This document shows positions 8,158 through 16,100 of a DNA stretch of 64,000 nucleotides, piece after piece. The position numbers and the translations under genes were made by a program. Location: positions 1 to 64,000 of the forward strand of contig CALWKD010000020.1 in assembly GCA_944381175.1 (NCBI GenBank). Direction: 5' to 3'. This stretch comes from an uncultured Clostridia bacterium (GTDB taxonomy: Bacteria; Bacillota; Clostridia; Christensenellales; UBA1242). The notes under the pieces were generated by a model. The model was not told the origin of the DNA. It worked only from the letters and a program-made list of their open reading frames with translations, and made no database searches. Each line of letters opens with the position of its first letter. The first letter of the stretch is position 1.

Positions 8158-8949
8158 TTACTTGTTTTTGTAGGTTTTTTTAAATTGTTGTTGGTGTTCC
8201 CAAACGGACATAACCAAACTGTGAGGAAGAATTTTCACCATTGCCACTTGTGCCTTGGAGACAAACCCATAAAGCACAACTTCTTTTCTTTTGATTGCAC
8301 CTTTCATTGCACGCTTAACCACTTTGTCCGCATCATACAGTGCCGCATATTTTTTGATGACGGTGTTTTTCATTTTGACATCTGTCGCTCTGTCAAGAAA
8401 TGGTGTTTTTGTCCAAAATGGGCAAATGCAAGTCACGCTTATTTTCCTTGATTTAAGTTCCCTATTCAAAGCCCTTGAGTATGACAAAACATATGCCTTT
8501 GTCGCACCATACACTGCGATATATGGGACAGGTTGGAAAGAGGCGACAGAGCCAAACTGCACAATTCTTGCTCCTTCTTTCATAAATGTCAAAGACAAGA
8601 GTGTCAGATGAGTGAGTGCTTTGCAGTTTAGGTCAATCATACCAATTTGCGAGGCGATGTCTGTGTCATCATATCTTCCAAACTTTCCATAACCGCTTGC
8701 GTTGACCAGCCACTCAATCGAGACCTCTTCTTTTTTAAGTTCGTCCTCAATCACTTTGAAGCTCTCATCTTTTGTGAGGTCAAGGTCGAAAAATTTGAAA
8801 GGGGTTTTGAGCTCCTTTTTCATATTTTCCACATTGTCAGTGTGAAGTGCGACGCCCCAAATTTCGTCCAAGCCCAATTTGTCAATTTCAAAACAAAAAC
8901 TTTTCCCCATACCAGAGGATGCTCCAGTGACCAATGCAATTCTTTTCAT
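8158..8949 (-). CDS. Short-chain dehydrogenase/reductase (SDR)
   Basis: A 263-residue classical SDR, an NAD(P)-dependent oxidoreductase of unknown substrate. It has the Rossmann cofactor motif TGASSGMG near residue 8, the N-A-S-G motif (NASGYGKFG) in place of NNAG, a catalytic Ser in FGSVASF, and the catalytic pair YGATK. Further on, CPFWTKTPF fills the usual PG-x-x-x-T position. The C-terminus (about residues 225-263) has a hydrophobic/basic helix that could touch the membrane. The ATG at 8949 has AAAGGAG 8 nt upstream; ten in-frame upstream residues are excluded for that reason. It is transcribed away from the neighbouring SPFH operon. Confidence 0.9.
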   Translation of the reverse strand: MKRIALVTGASSGMGKSFCFEIDKLGLDEIWGVALHTDNVENMKKELKTPFKFFDLDLTKDESFKVIEDELKKEEVSIEWLVNASGYGKFGRYDDTDIASQIGMIDLNCKALTHLTLLSLTFMKEGARIVQFGSVASFQPVPYIAVYGATKAYVLSYSRALNRELKSRKISVTCICPFWTKTPFLDRATDVKMKNTVIKKYAALYDADKVVKRAMKGAIKRKEVVLYGFVSKAQVAMVKILPHSLVMSVWEHQQQFKKTYKNK

Positions 8950-9036
8950 ACAAAAATCTCCTTTGGACAATGATACCATTTTTTCGCAAAAACAACAAAT
9001 ATTTGGCGGTTTTTTGCTTTAATTTTCGCGTTATCT

Positions 9037-9064
9037 TTGACATTTAAAAAATAATTGTGATAAT
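9037..9064 (+). promoter_or_regulatory. Extended -10 promoter of the ESCRT-like operon
   Basis: A perfect TTGACA (9037-9042), a 16-nt spacer and GATAAT (9059-9064) preceded by TG-t at 9056-9058. AAGGAG at 9074-9079 belongs to a possible 5-codon leader frame and AAGGGG at 9097-9102 is the ribosome site of the first gene. Confidence 0.8.
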
Positions 9065-9107
9065 ATTAACTTGAAGGAGAATACTTTTTGCAATTTAAGG
9101 GGTGACA

Positions 9108-9956
9108 ATGGAACAAAATGTTATAACTTTCTCTGGTGACAATAAACAACTCTTCAATCGAATCAAAATTGAAGAACTCTCTCCAAGACTAAATCTTTTG
9201 GTGCCAGAAACTCACAATGCAATTCTCATAAAAGACGGGCAGATGCTCCAAACTCTGTCGTCTGGAAAATACCTCATAAGCAAATTTGTCGACCTAAAAA
9301 CTGAGGCGGACAGCAATTTGGAGGTTTTGTTTATGTCAAAGACGGCGAAACTGAATCTTTTGTGGGGAACTGCTCAGAAATTTTTGATGTATGATGCAAA
9401 TTTGCAAGAAAATTTCAAAATCGGAATGAGTGGTGATTATGATGTGCAAATTGGCGACCCGAGGAAATGCTATCTCTATCTGATTGGTGCGGACAACAAC
9501 TTGACCACTTCTGCACTTCAGGACAGGTTGCAGACGACGGTGGTGGCGGTCGTGGAGAATGTCGCCGTTGAGTATGTGAACGAACACAAGATTTTGTTCA
9601 ATCAAGTGACCGTCAAAAAGAGAGAAATCTCTGCGAAAATTCTTGAAAAACTCAATCAAAAACTTATGGGAGAATACGGAATTGCTGTTTATTCTTTCAA
9701 TATTGCAAATATTATCATTGACGAAGCCGATTACGAGAAGATGTTGAAAAGTTTGAAAAAGATTGAGGATGAACCACAACCACAAACGGATGTGCAAACT
9801 GAGACTTGTCCAAATTGCGGAGAGAAGTTGCTCCCAGGTGCAAAATTTTGCAACAACTGCGGAACAAAAATTGGCGGAGCAAAGGTTTGCCCAGATTGCA
9901 ATTTTGAAAACTTGGCAAATGCAAAATTCTGTTCAAATTGCGGAAGGAAATTTTAA
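9108..9956 (+). CDS. SPFH/Band-7 domain protein with C-terminal zinc ribbons (YdjI-like)
   Basis: A 282-residue protein. Residues 1 to about 215 fit the SPFH/Band-7 fold of the YdjI type ('virion core protein' in many annotations): early strand ETHNAILIKDGQMLQTL, a central region with DYDVQIGDPRKCY, and helices ending in GEYGIAVYSFNIANI. The last ~55 residues hold two C-x2-C...C-x2-C zinc ribbons (CPNCG/CNNCG and CPDC/CSNCG). SPFH proteins form membrane-associated platforms. In Bacillus the related YdjI is encoded beside the PspA homologue, itself an ESCRT-III superfamily member, which fits the present neighbours. ATG 9108 is chosen because AAGGGG lies 5 nt upstream; a GTG two codons earlier overlaps that site. 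It is the first gene of a seven-gene operon. Confidence 0.85.
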   Translation: MEQNVITFSGDNKQLFNRIKIEELSPRLNLLVPETHNAILIKDGQMLQTLSSGKYLISKFVDLKTEADSNLEVLFMSKTAKLNLLWGTAQKFLMYDANLQENFKIGMSGDYDVQIGDPRKCYLYLIGADNNLTTSALQDRLQTTVVAVVENVAVEYVNEHKILFNQVTVKKREISAKILEKLNQKLMGEYGIAVYSFNIANIIIDEADYEKMLKSLKKIEDEPQPQTDVQTETCPNCGEKLLPGAKFCNNCGTKIGGAKVCPDCNFENLANAKFCSNCGRKF

Positions 9957-9965
9957 GGAGGAGAT

Positions 9966-10382
9966 ATGATTGCTGTTTATATAATTATCTTGTTGGCGGT
10001 GCTTGGACTTGCGGTGTTCTTCATTTGGAAAGAATATGGAAAAAAGTGGACAAAAAGAGGCGACGGAGAAGAGACCGGAAGTCGTGGTGTGCTTAAAAAC
10101 AAAAAGTCCATTGAGAAAATGGTGGCAAATGTGGAGAGCATAATCGTTTACGCAAACGGAAATGACGAACTTTGCAGAAGACTTGTCGAAGTCAAGGACA
10201 ACATCAGGTTTTTCAACCCAACGACCGACCAAAAAGTTTTGGCGGTTGATGCAAAACTTGCAAACAAACTTGATGATTTGAAAATTCTTGTTGCGAAAGA
10301 CAACACCCAAGAGACTTGTTTCCGTATGCTTGAAGAAGTTGAGGCATACATAGTTCAGAGGAAAAAGGAAGAACAGGTATAA
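9966..10382 (+). CDS. Single-pass membrane protein of the ESCRT-like operon
   Basis: A 138-residue protein with one N-terminal membrane helix (about residues 3-22) followed by a basic stretch KEYGKKWTKR and a cytoplasmic helical domain (about residues 45-135). There is no known domain. The N-out/C-in topology would place a roughly 115-residue helical domain on the cytoplasmic side, where it could recruit partners to the membrane. GGAGGAG precedes the ATG, the gap to the SPFH gene is 9 nt, and its TAA overlaps the next ATG by one base (TAATG), so translation is coupled. The function is inferred from context only. Confidence 0.75.
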   Translation: MIAVYIIILLAVLGLAVFFIWKEYGKKWTKRGDGEETGSRGVLKNKKSIEKMVANVESIIVYANGNDELCRRLVEVKDNIRFFNPTTDQKVLAVDAKLANKLDDLKILVAKDNTQETCFRMLEEVEAYIVQRKKEEQV

Positions 10383-10741
10383 TGAAAAGGTTGTATGAGG
10401 CGTCGAGCGGTGTCAGTGAAGAGACAAAAGAGAGTGTTGTGAAGGAACTTCGCCTTGGGTATATGAATTTGGACGAGGGGATGTTTGAGCAAGCACGAAT
10501 AAATTTCCAATTGGCGATTTCGCTTGACCCGAAATGTGCGGATGCTTATTGGGGACTGATGCTTTTGAAGTTGAACATTCAAAACGAGGACGATTTGACG
10601 GAAAACCCAGTCACTTACAAAAATGCCATAAATTTGCCCGAATACCAAAAAGCAATGGAGACTGCGAGTGAAGAGAAAGAGAAGATCTATGACACGCTTA
10701 TGGAAGGGGTGAGGGCTGTCAATGCTGGCGACAACTATTAG
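10382..10741 (+). CDS. TPR-like adaptor protein of the ESCRT-like operon
   Basis: A 119-residue soluble protein with at least one recognisable TPR: LGYMNLDEGMFEQARINFQL then AISLDPKCADAYWGL, with the Gly/Ala/Pro spacing typical of the fold. The C-terminal part (YKNAINLPEYQKAMETASEE) also looks helical. The wording resembles the TPR segment found in zinc-ribbon/TIR proteins such as the one encoded at 13122. Likely a protein-protein adaptor. It overlaps the upstream stop by one base and is followed by the first ESCRT-III-like gene after 11 nt. Confidence 0.75.
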   Translation: MKRLYEASSGVSEETKESVVKELRLGYMNLDEGMFEQARINFQLAISLDPKCADAYWGLMLLKLNIQNEDDLTENPVTYKNAINLPEYQKAMETASEEKEKIYDTLMEGVRAVNAGDNY

Positions 10742-10752
10742 AAGGAGAATAT

Positions 10753-11364
10753 ATGTGGTTATTTAGGAGAAACAAGTTCAAAAAACTCAATCGTGAAGAT
10801 TTGGTAAATTCCATTTGCGAACTTGAAAGGCAGGAAAGGACAGTTGAGGCGGAGGTCTTGCAGAAAGTTAAAGAGATTGACGCTTTGATGGAGAAGGGTA
10901 AGAAGGAAAAGAGCAAAGATTTGCAACTTTTCTACGCCAAGAAAATTGCACACTTAAACGAAGAAAAGCAAACTTGTGTGGAAAGAGGGATGTATTTGCT
11001 TTACAACATAAGGCTTATGAACAAACTCAAGGACGCATACGACAGCAACACCTTTTTCAAGACACAAACCAAAGTTCCGCTCAGCGAACTTCTCAAAGAC
11101 CAAGTGGGGCTTGCAAAATTCTTAAACAAGGCACTTAGGACGAGGATTTCAAGCGAAGAGGTTTTGACGAGTGCGGATGAAGTGTTTTCGGAAGTTCAAT
11201 CAGCATACGATTTAAACCAACCAATCTATGGTGTTGGGAAAAGCGAAGAGGAAATTCTTGCAATGTTTGAAAAAGAAAATCAGTTGGCTGACGAACAGGA
11301 ACTTTCCACTCCAAAAGAGCGGACAGAGCCTGTTAAAAAGAAAAAATTAAAAATGGAGGAATAA
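10753..11364 (+). CDS. Candidate ESCRT-III-like coiled-coil protein (first copy)
   Basis: A 203-residue helical protein without a membrane segment. It starts with a short basic/aromatic amphipathic segment (MWLFRRNKFKKL), then a long helical hairpin: helix 1 about residues 14-48 and helix 2 about residues 52-97 (containing KDLQLFYAKKIAHLNEEKQ and ERGMYLLYNIRLMNKLKDAY). This is the layout of the Snf7/ESCRT-III core (basic alpha-1/alpha-2 hairpin). The C-terminal half is acidic (KSEEEILAMFEKENQLADEQ) and ends in a Pro- and Lys-containing tail, as ESCRT-III proteins have autoinhibitory acidic helices and MIT-binding tails. The fit is weaker than for the next gene. AAGGAG precedes the ATG; only one base separates its stop from the next start. 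Confidence 0.6.
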   Translation: MWLFRRNKFKKLNREDLVNSICELERQERTVEAEVLQKVKEIDALMEKGKKEKSKDLQLFYAKKIAHLNEEKQTCVERGMYLLYNIRLMNKLKDAYDSNTFFKTQTKVPLSELLKDQVGLAKFLNKALRTRISSEEVLTSADEVFSEVQSAYDLNQPIYGVGKSEEEILAMFEKENQLADEQELSTPKERTEPVKKKKLKMEE

Positions 11365-11365
11365 A

Positions 11366-11962
11366 ATGGGATTGTTTAAGTCAAAACAGGAAAAAGAAAT
11401 TGAAAAAAAGATGTTGGTGAAAAGGACTATCAACACAATGAACAAGCAAATCAACAGGCTTGAGGACCAAAAACAGGTCTTTATTGATGCTGCAAAGAGA
11501 GCAAAGGAGAAGGATCTTGATGCACAATTCAAACTTGCACTGAGTGGTTACAAGATGACTGTCCAACAGCAAAGAAGAGCACAGGAGATGCTTTTGAACT
11601 TTGAAATCACTGCACAGATGAAAGATGTGACGATGATGACATCTGATTTTCTTCGCGGAATGAGCGAAATCAGCAAGGATATGTCAAAACTTGCTGACGC
11701 AAAAGAGTTTGCAAAGATTCAAACACAATTTGAGGAGGCTATGGCTGCTGTTGAGACTCAAACCGACCAAATGGACAACTTTATGGAGATGAGCCAAGAG
11801 ACTTTCTATAATGCTGGAAAGGACAAGAAAGGTGCTGGAATGACGGACGAAGAGTTTGAGAAGTTCATCGAGGAGCAGGCAAGCCTTGACAATTTGTCAA
11901 GTGAGAGCATTGACAAAGAAATGGAAGAATTGAAGAAAAAGATTGATTCAACACAAGAATAA
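11366..11962 (+). CDS. ESCRT-III-like protein, Vps2/CHMP1 type (second copy)
   Basis: A 198-residue, all-helical protein with the charge switch of ESCRT-III: basic N-terminal half (MGLFKSKQEKEIEKK, then a long helical hairpin at about residues 10-85) and acidic C-terminal half. Residues 122-140 (FEEAMAAVETQTDQMDNFM) resemble the alpha-4 region of eukaryotic CHMP1, as I remember it. Near the end, residues 181-193 (SIDKEMEELKKKI) fit the hydrophobic/charged spacing of the MIM1 peptide that binds Vps4 MIT domains. Expected role: a membrane-bound polymer that deforms or cuts membranes and is disassembled by the ATPase encoded next. GGAGG precedes the ATG. PspA/Vipp1 are the known bacterial members of this superfamily, but this protein looks closer to the archaeal/eukaryotic type. 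Confidence 0.72.
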   Translation: MGLFKSKQEKEIEKKMLVKRTINTMNKQINRLEDQKQVFIDAAKRAKEKDLDAQFKLALSGYKMTVQQQRRAQEMLLNFEITAQMKDVTMMTSDFLRGMSEISKDMSKLADAKEFAKIQTQFEEAMAAVETQTDQMDNFMEMSQETFYNAGKDKKGAGMTDEEFEKFIEEQASLDNLSSESIDKEMEELKKKIDSTQE

Positions 11963-11977
11963 AGAGAGAAGAAAGAA

Positions 11978-13111
11978 TTGAAAGAGACGAGTATAACGGT
12001 TTTGTCTGACACCTTTGAACTCTATATGAGAAAAGGGAAGGAAGCGAAAGAAAAGGGAAACTTAAATCTTGCAAAGAAAAACTTCTTGCTTGCGGGCGAG
12101 ACGATGATGCAAATGGCAAAGCAGAGTCAAGGAAAACTTAAGGAAGCAAGAATGCAAAGGGCAAGGACTCTTGTGAATTTGGCGGAGAACCTCGGCAAGA
12201 AACCTCTCAAAGTGGAGAAAAAGACCGACGAAAGTGGCGAAGAGGATGAAGATGTCAAAAAATGGCAAACTGCAAAAATTCCAGATGTCAAGTTTTCTGA
12301 TGTCGCTGGGCTTGAGGATGTCAAGAAAGCCATCACAATCAGAATGATAAATCCAATCAAATATCCAGACAAATACAAAATGTATGGCAAGAAGACTGGC
12401 GGTGGAGTGCTTTTGTATGGGCCACCTGGGACAGGAAAAACGATGATTGCCAAGGCGATTGCAAATGAGGTTGGGGCGAAGTTTTATGCTGTGAAAGGCT
12501 CGGACATTGTCAGCAAATGGGTCGGCGACAGCGAGAAAAACATAAACTCGCTTTTTGAAGAAGCAAACAAGCAAGACAGGGCGATTATCTTTATTGACGA
12601 AATGGACAACCTTCTTGGACGCCGTGGAGTTGACACTCACAATGACAAGCGTGTCAATGAGTTTCTCCAGCAGATTGACGGTTTTTCTGGAAGAAATCCA
12701 AATTTGCTTCTTCTGGGGGCGACAAACAGACCTTGGGACATCGACAGTGCGGCGATGCGTTCGGGAAGATTTTCGCAAAAAATTTATCTGCCTCTTCCAG
12801 ATGCTCCAGCAAGAAAGTTTATGCTTGAGAAGAATATGAAAGGCGTGCCAGTTGCTGATGATTTTGATATTGACAAAATTGTTGCACAGACGGAAAATTA
12901 CAGCGGTGCGGACATTGAGGAACTTTGCGACAGGGCAAAGGATGATCCGCTTTTGGAAGCGATTGCAACCGACAGCATTGTAAAAGTTACAAACGAAGAT
13001 TTTGACAAGGTTTTGAAGATTTTTCCACCGAGCGTCACGCCGAAAGAAATTGAAAAGTTTGAAAGATACAATCAAGAAGTGAATGGACTTATAAAAAAGA
13101 AACAAAATTGA
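11978..13111 (+). CDS. Vps4-like AAA ATPase with N-terminal MIT-like domain
   Basis: A 377-residue AAA protein. Residues about 8-72 form three predicted helices (FELYMRKGKEAKEKGN, LNLAKKNFLLAGETM, RARTLVNLAENL) with the spacing of an MIT domain. After an acidic linker, the AAA module starts at KFSDVAGLEDVKKAI. Walker A is GPPGTGKT (148-155), the pore region SDIVSKWVGDSEKN, Walker B IIFIDE (203-208), sensor-1 Asn 250 (GATNRP), and arginine fingers at 261/264 (RSGRF). PLPDAPARK and the C-terminal helix region DFDKVLKIFPPSVTPKEIE match Vps4. The Vps4 beta-domain insertion appears absent. Likely role: ATP-driven remodelling of the ESCRT-III-like polymers encoded just upstream. A TTG start is used with an A/G-rich ribosome site; no better start is visible before the MIT region. 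Confidence 0.85.
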   Translation: MKETSITVLSDTFELYMRKGKEAKEKGNLNLAKKNFLLAGETMMQMAKQSQGKLKEARMQRARTLVNLAENLGKKPLKVEKKTDESGEEDEDVKKWQTAKIPDVKFSDVAGLEDVKKAITIRMINPIKYPDKYKMYGKKTGGGVLLYGPPGTGKTMIAKAIANEVGAKFYAVKGSDIVSKWVGDSEKNINSLFEEANKQDRAIIFIDEMDNLLGRRGVDTHNDKRVNEFLQQIDGFSGRNPNLLLLGATNRPWDIDSAAMRSGRFSQKIYLPLPDAPARKFMLEKNMKGVPVADDFDIDKIVAQTENYSGADIEELCDRAKDDPLLEAIATDSIVKVTNEDFDKVLKIFPPSVTPKEIEKFERYNQEVNGLIKKKQN

Positions 13112-13121
13112 GGGATAAAAA

Positions 13122-16100
13122 TTGAGAGAACGCGTTTGCAAAAATTGTGGAGGAAGACAATATGAAGTTGTTGGGCAGAATATGGTCAAGTGCCAATTCT
13201 GCGGGACTTTGTATGTCGACGAACACGCTTCAAAAGAGGAAGAAACGCTGACTGTTTGGGCTTATGAAAAAGTTAGGGAATTCAAGTTTGAAGAGGCAGT
13301 AGACGAATTTGAAAAAATTCTTTCAAGATATCCAATGTCTTTTGAGGCGTATTTCGGAAAAGTTTTGGCGAAAAACAAAATAATTTTGTATTCACGAAGA
13401 GGCACTTCCAGAAAGCGTCCTCGTTTTTTTGGTGACGGCGTTCCAAGTATAATTGACGACGAAGATTACAAAAAGGCGATTGAAAACGCTCCAGACGAGG
13501 TGAAGAAGTCTTACGAGGAGTCGGCAAATCGAATTGACAGAATCTCAAAGGCGTATTCGCAAAATGTTGGAAAAGTTTCGTATGATGTCTTTCTGACGGT
13601 TATGGATTTTGACAAGAAATCTCCAAACAAAAAGGTGGAGAAACTTGTTGAACTGTTGGAAGAGCGAGGTCTTTCCACTTATTTTGTTCAAGGGCTGGAG
13701 GTGAAAGAAAAGGAAGAGGACACTTTCAACGCACTCAAAACCGCCAATGTCCTTGTGCTTTATGCGAACAAAAAGACGGGCTATAACGAGTCAGAGGTCA
13801 AAAACTTTTTTGATAGATACACCTATTTTATTTCTCAAAAAGAAAAGACCTCTTCAAGTTTTATTATCGTCTTTGACAATCAAATCACCGAAGAGGACCT
13901 GCCAAAAGACCTCAGAGTGTTTAAAAACAGCGTTGATTTAACTGGGGATGAAATTGTCGACGACTTGGCAATAAAAATTTCAAATGAGAATGAGAAATCA
14001 AAAAGAGAGATTGCAAAAATTGAGAAAGTCAATGTTGAACATATCTCATCTGTCAAGAAAGAGAATGTGAATGTCGAGTCCATAAACACGACCGACCTCG
14101 GCTCTTACAAAGTGGAAAACATCGAGATGAGCGAGGCGAACAAAATCAAGTGGATTTTTGTCAGTCTCAAGAATGGAGATTTTGAAACCGCAAAAGAAAT
14201 CACGGAAAAGGAGTTGAAAAACGACCCAAACAATGCCGAACTTCTTTTTGCTTCGCTTTTGTGTGACAACAAAATCAGGACCGCAGGAGAATTTTTCTCA
14301 AGCATCTCAAACTTCAAAGAAAAGGACAGAATCGACCTTATTTTGAAGTATGCGTCCAAAGATTTTGCGGAGATGATTGTTGACAACTGGGAAAACCTTG
14401 TCATAAGCCTCGACAGCGAAGAATATTACAATGCTTTCCTGCTTTATCTTGCCCAATTCAACACTCCAAACCGAGACAAATTTATAAAGTGTGCAGAAGA
14501 GAAGGCTTTGGAGACGCTTGATGATTCGCTTATTGACAAAGTTCTTAGATGTTTCAAGAGCGATGAAGTCGACCGATTTGTAAATTTCTATTTTATGCTT
14601 GCCCAAAAGAGTGGCGATGACGAATATTACAAAAAGGTGCTTGACATCGACGTAGGGCACGAGCAAAGCAATATTGCTCTTCTTTTGAGGCATTTCAAGA
14701 CCGCCGATGACATATTGAATTACAGAGACAAAAGGCAGGTCGAGGACGTATTGAAATATCTCGGCAAAGACACGAGAGGACAACTTGTCTTTTCAATCGT
14801 CAATTTGATTTTGCCAGTTTCCTACATCGACTTGGATAAGGCACAAGGGCAGTTAGATTTTTATCTTGCATATGTTGAAGACGACAAAATGCTCGTCAAA
14901 ATTCTCAAGGCGATTGCGGTCTATTTTCAACAGATGAGATTTTTCAAGGCGGCAGAAAAATATATTTCCATTGCCATTTCCAAGGATAAGACGGATGCGA
15001 AACTATATTGGATTTTGATTCAAATCAAGTGCCATTGCGAGACAGAGTCCAAACTGATCAAGACAAATGTCAAACTCATCCAAATGCCAGAGTGGGAGAG
15101 TATGCTTGCTTGTGCCAACGAAAAGCAGACGGAAGCCTGCAGCGAGATTGTCAGCAAGGCAAACGCTTACACAGGTGCAAAATCCGAGATAACTGACGAA
15201 TGGCTCGACAAAAAGACCTTGACTGAGAAACTTGAAGATTTTGTTTTGAGAAACAACAAAATTTTGCTTGAATTGGTTGCTGAGGACAAAAACGCTATCT
15301 CAAGAGGTGCAAATTATTACAAATTGCAACTCGAGCCTTTCGAGAAATATTTGGAAGAGTTGAAGCAAGATTTGTCGCTTGAGAGTTATTCAAAGTTGTC
15401 AAAAAAGATTGCCACGAGGCTAGATCTTTTGGACTTGAGTTTGGATATGTCCATCAATGTGACAAAACTTTCTGGAAAGGAAGAATCTTTAAAGACTGTC
15501 AACATTGAAAAATTTGGCACAAAACCTGGCAAAAAGCGAAAAGAAAAACCAGCGTATGACCCATTGCAGATTGAGAAGCACAAAAAATTCACCAAGAGAT
15601 ATTTGTATGGATTTTTGGAGTTGTTTCCAGTCCTGTTTACAATGCTTCTGCTTGCGGTCATAATTGCTGTTCCAAAACAAGTCTACCTTTATTTTGGACA
15701 AAACTTTGTCATAGGACTGGTTTGCCTCAGTGCTGGAATTGGGCTTGTAAATTTGATTATTTATCTTATTAAGAAAAAGAAACTGCACAAAAATTGGAAA
15801 ATTGCTAACGTCTTTTTGATTGTGCTTGCTTTTTTGAATGTTGGACTTATGTGTGTCGGTTTTTATCTTATGCCGAATGTCATTTCAATTCAAAATGAAA
15901 AAGAATTTAGGACACTTATCCACAACGCACCATATGCAGAACTCCGACTAGACTCAGATTTGGATATGGAGGGAATTGAGTGGAAACCGTGCTTGTTTGA
16001 CGGAATCCTTGATGGAAACGGGCACAAAATCGAAAATTTAACAATCAAATCAGAAAAAAATATTTCGCTTTTCACAAAAAATTCTGGAGAAATAAAGTCG

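Noticed and set aside
9102-9107. GTG at 9102 as start of the SPFH gene
   Set aside because: It overlaps the ribosome site AAGGGGTG; the ATG at 9108 has correct spacing.
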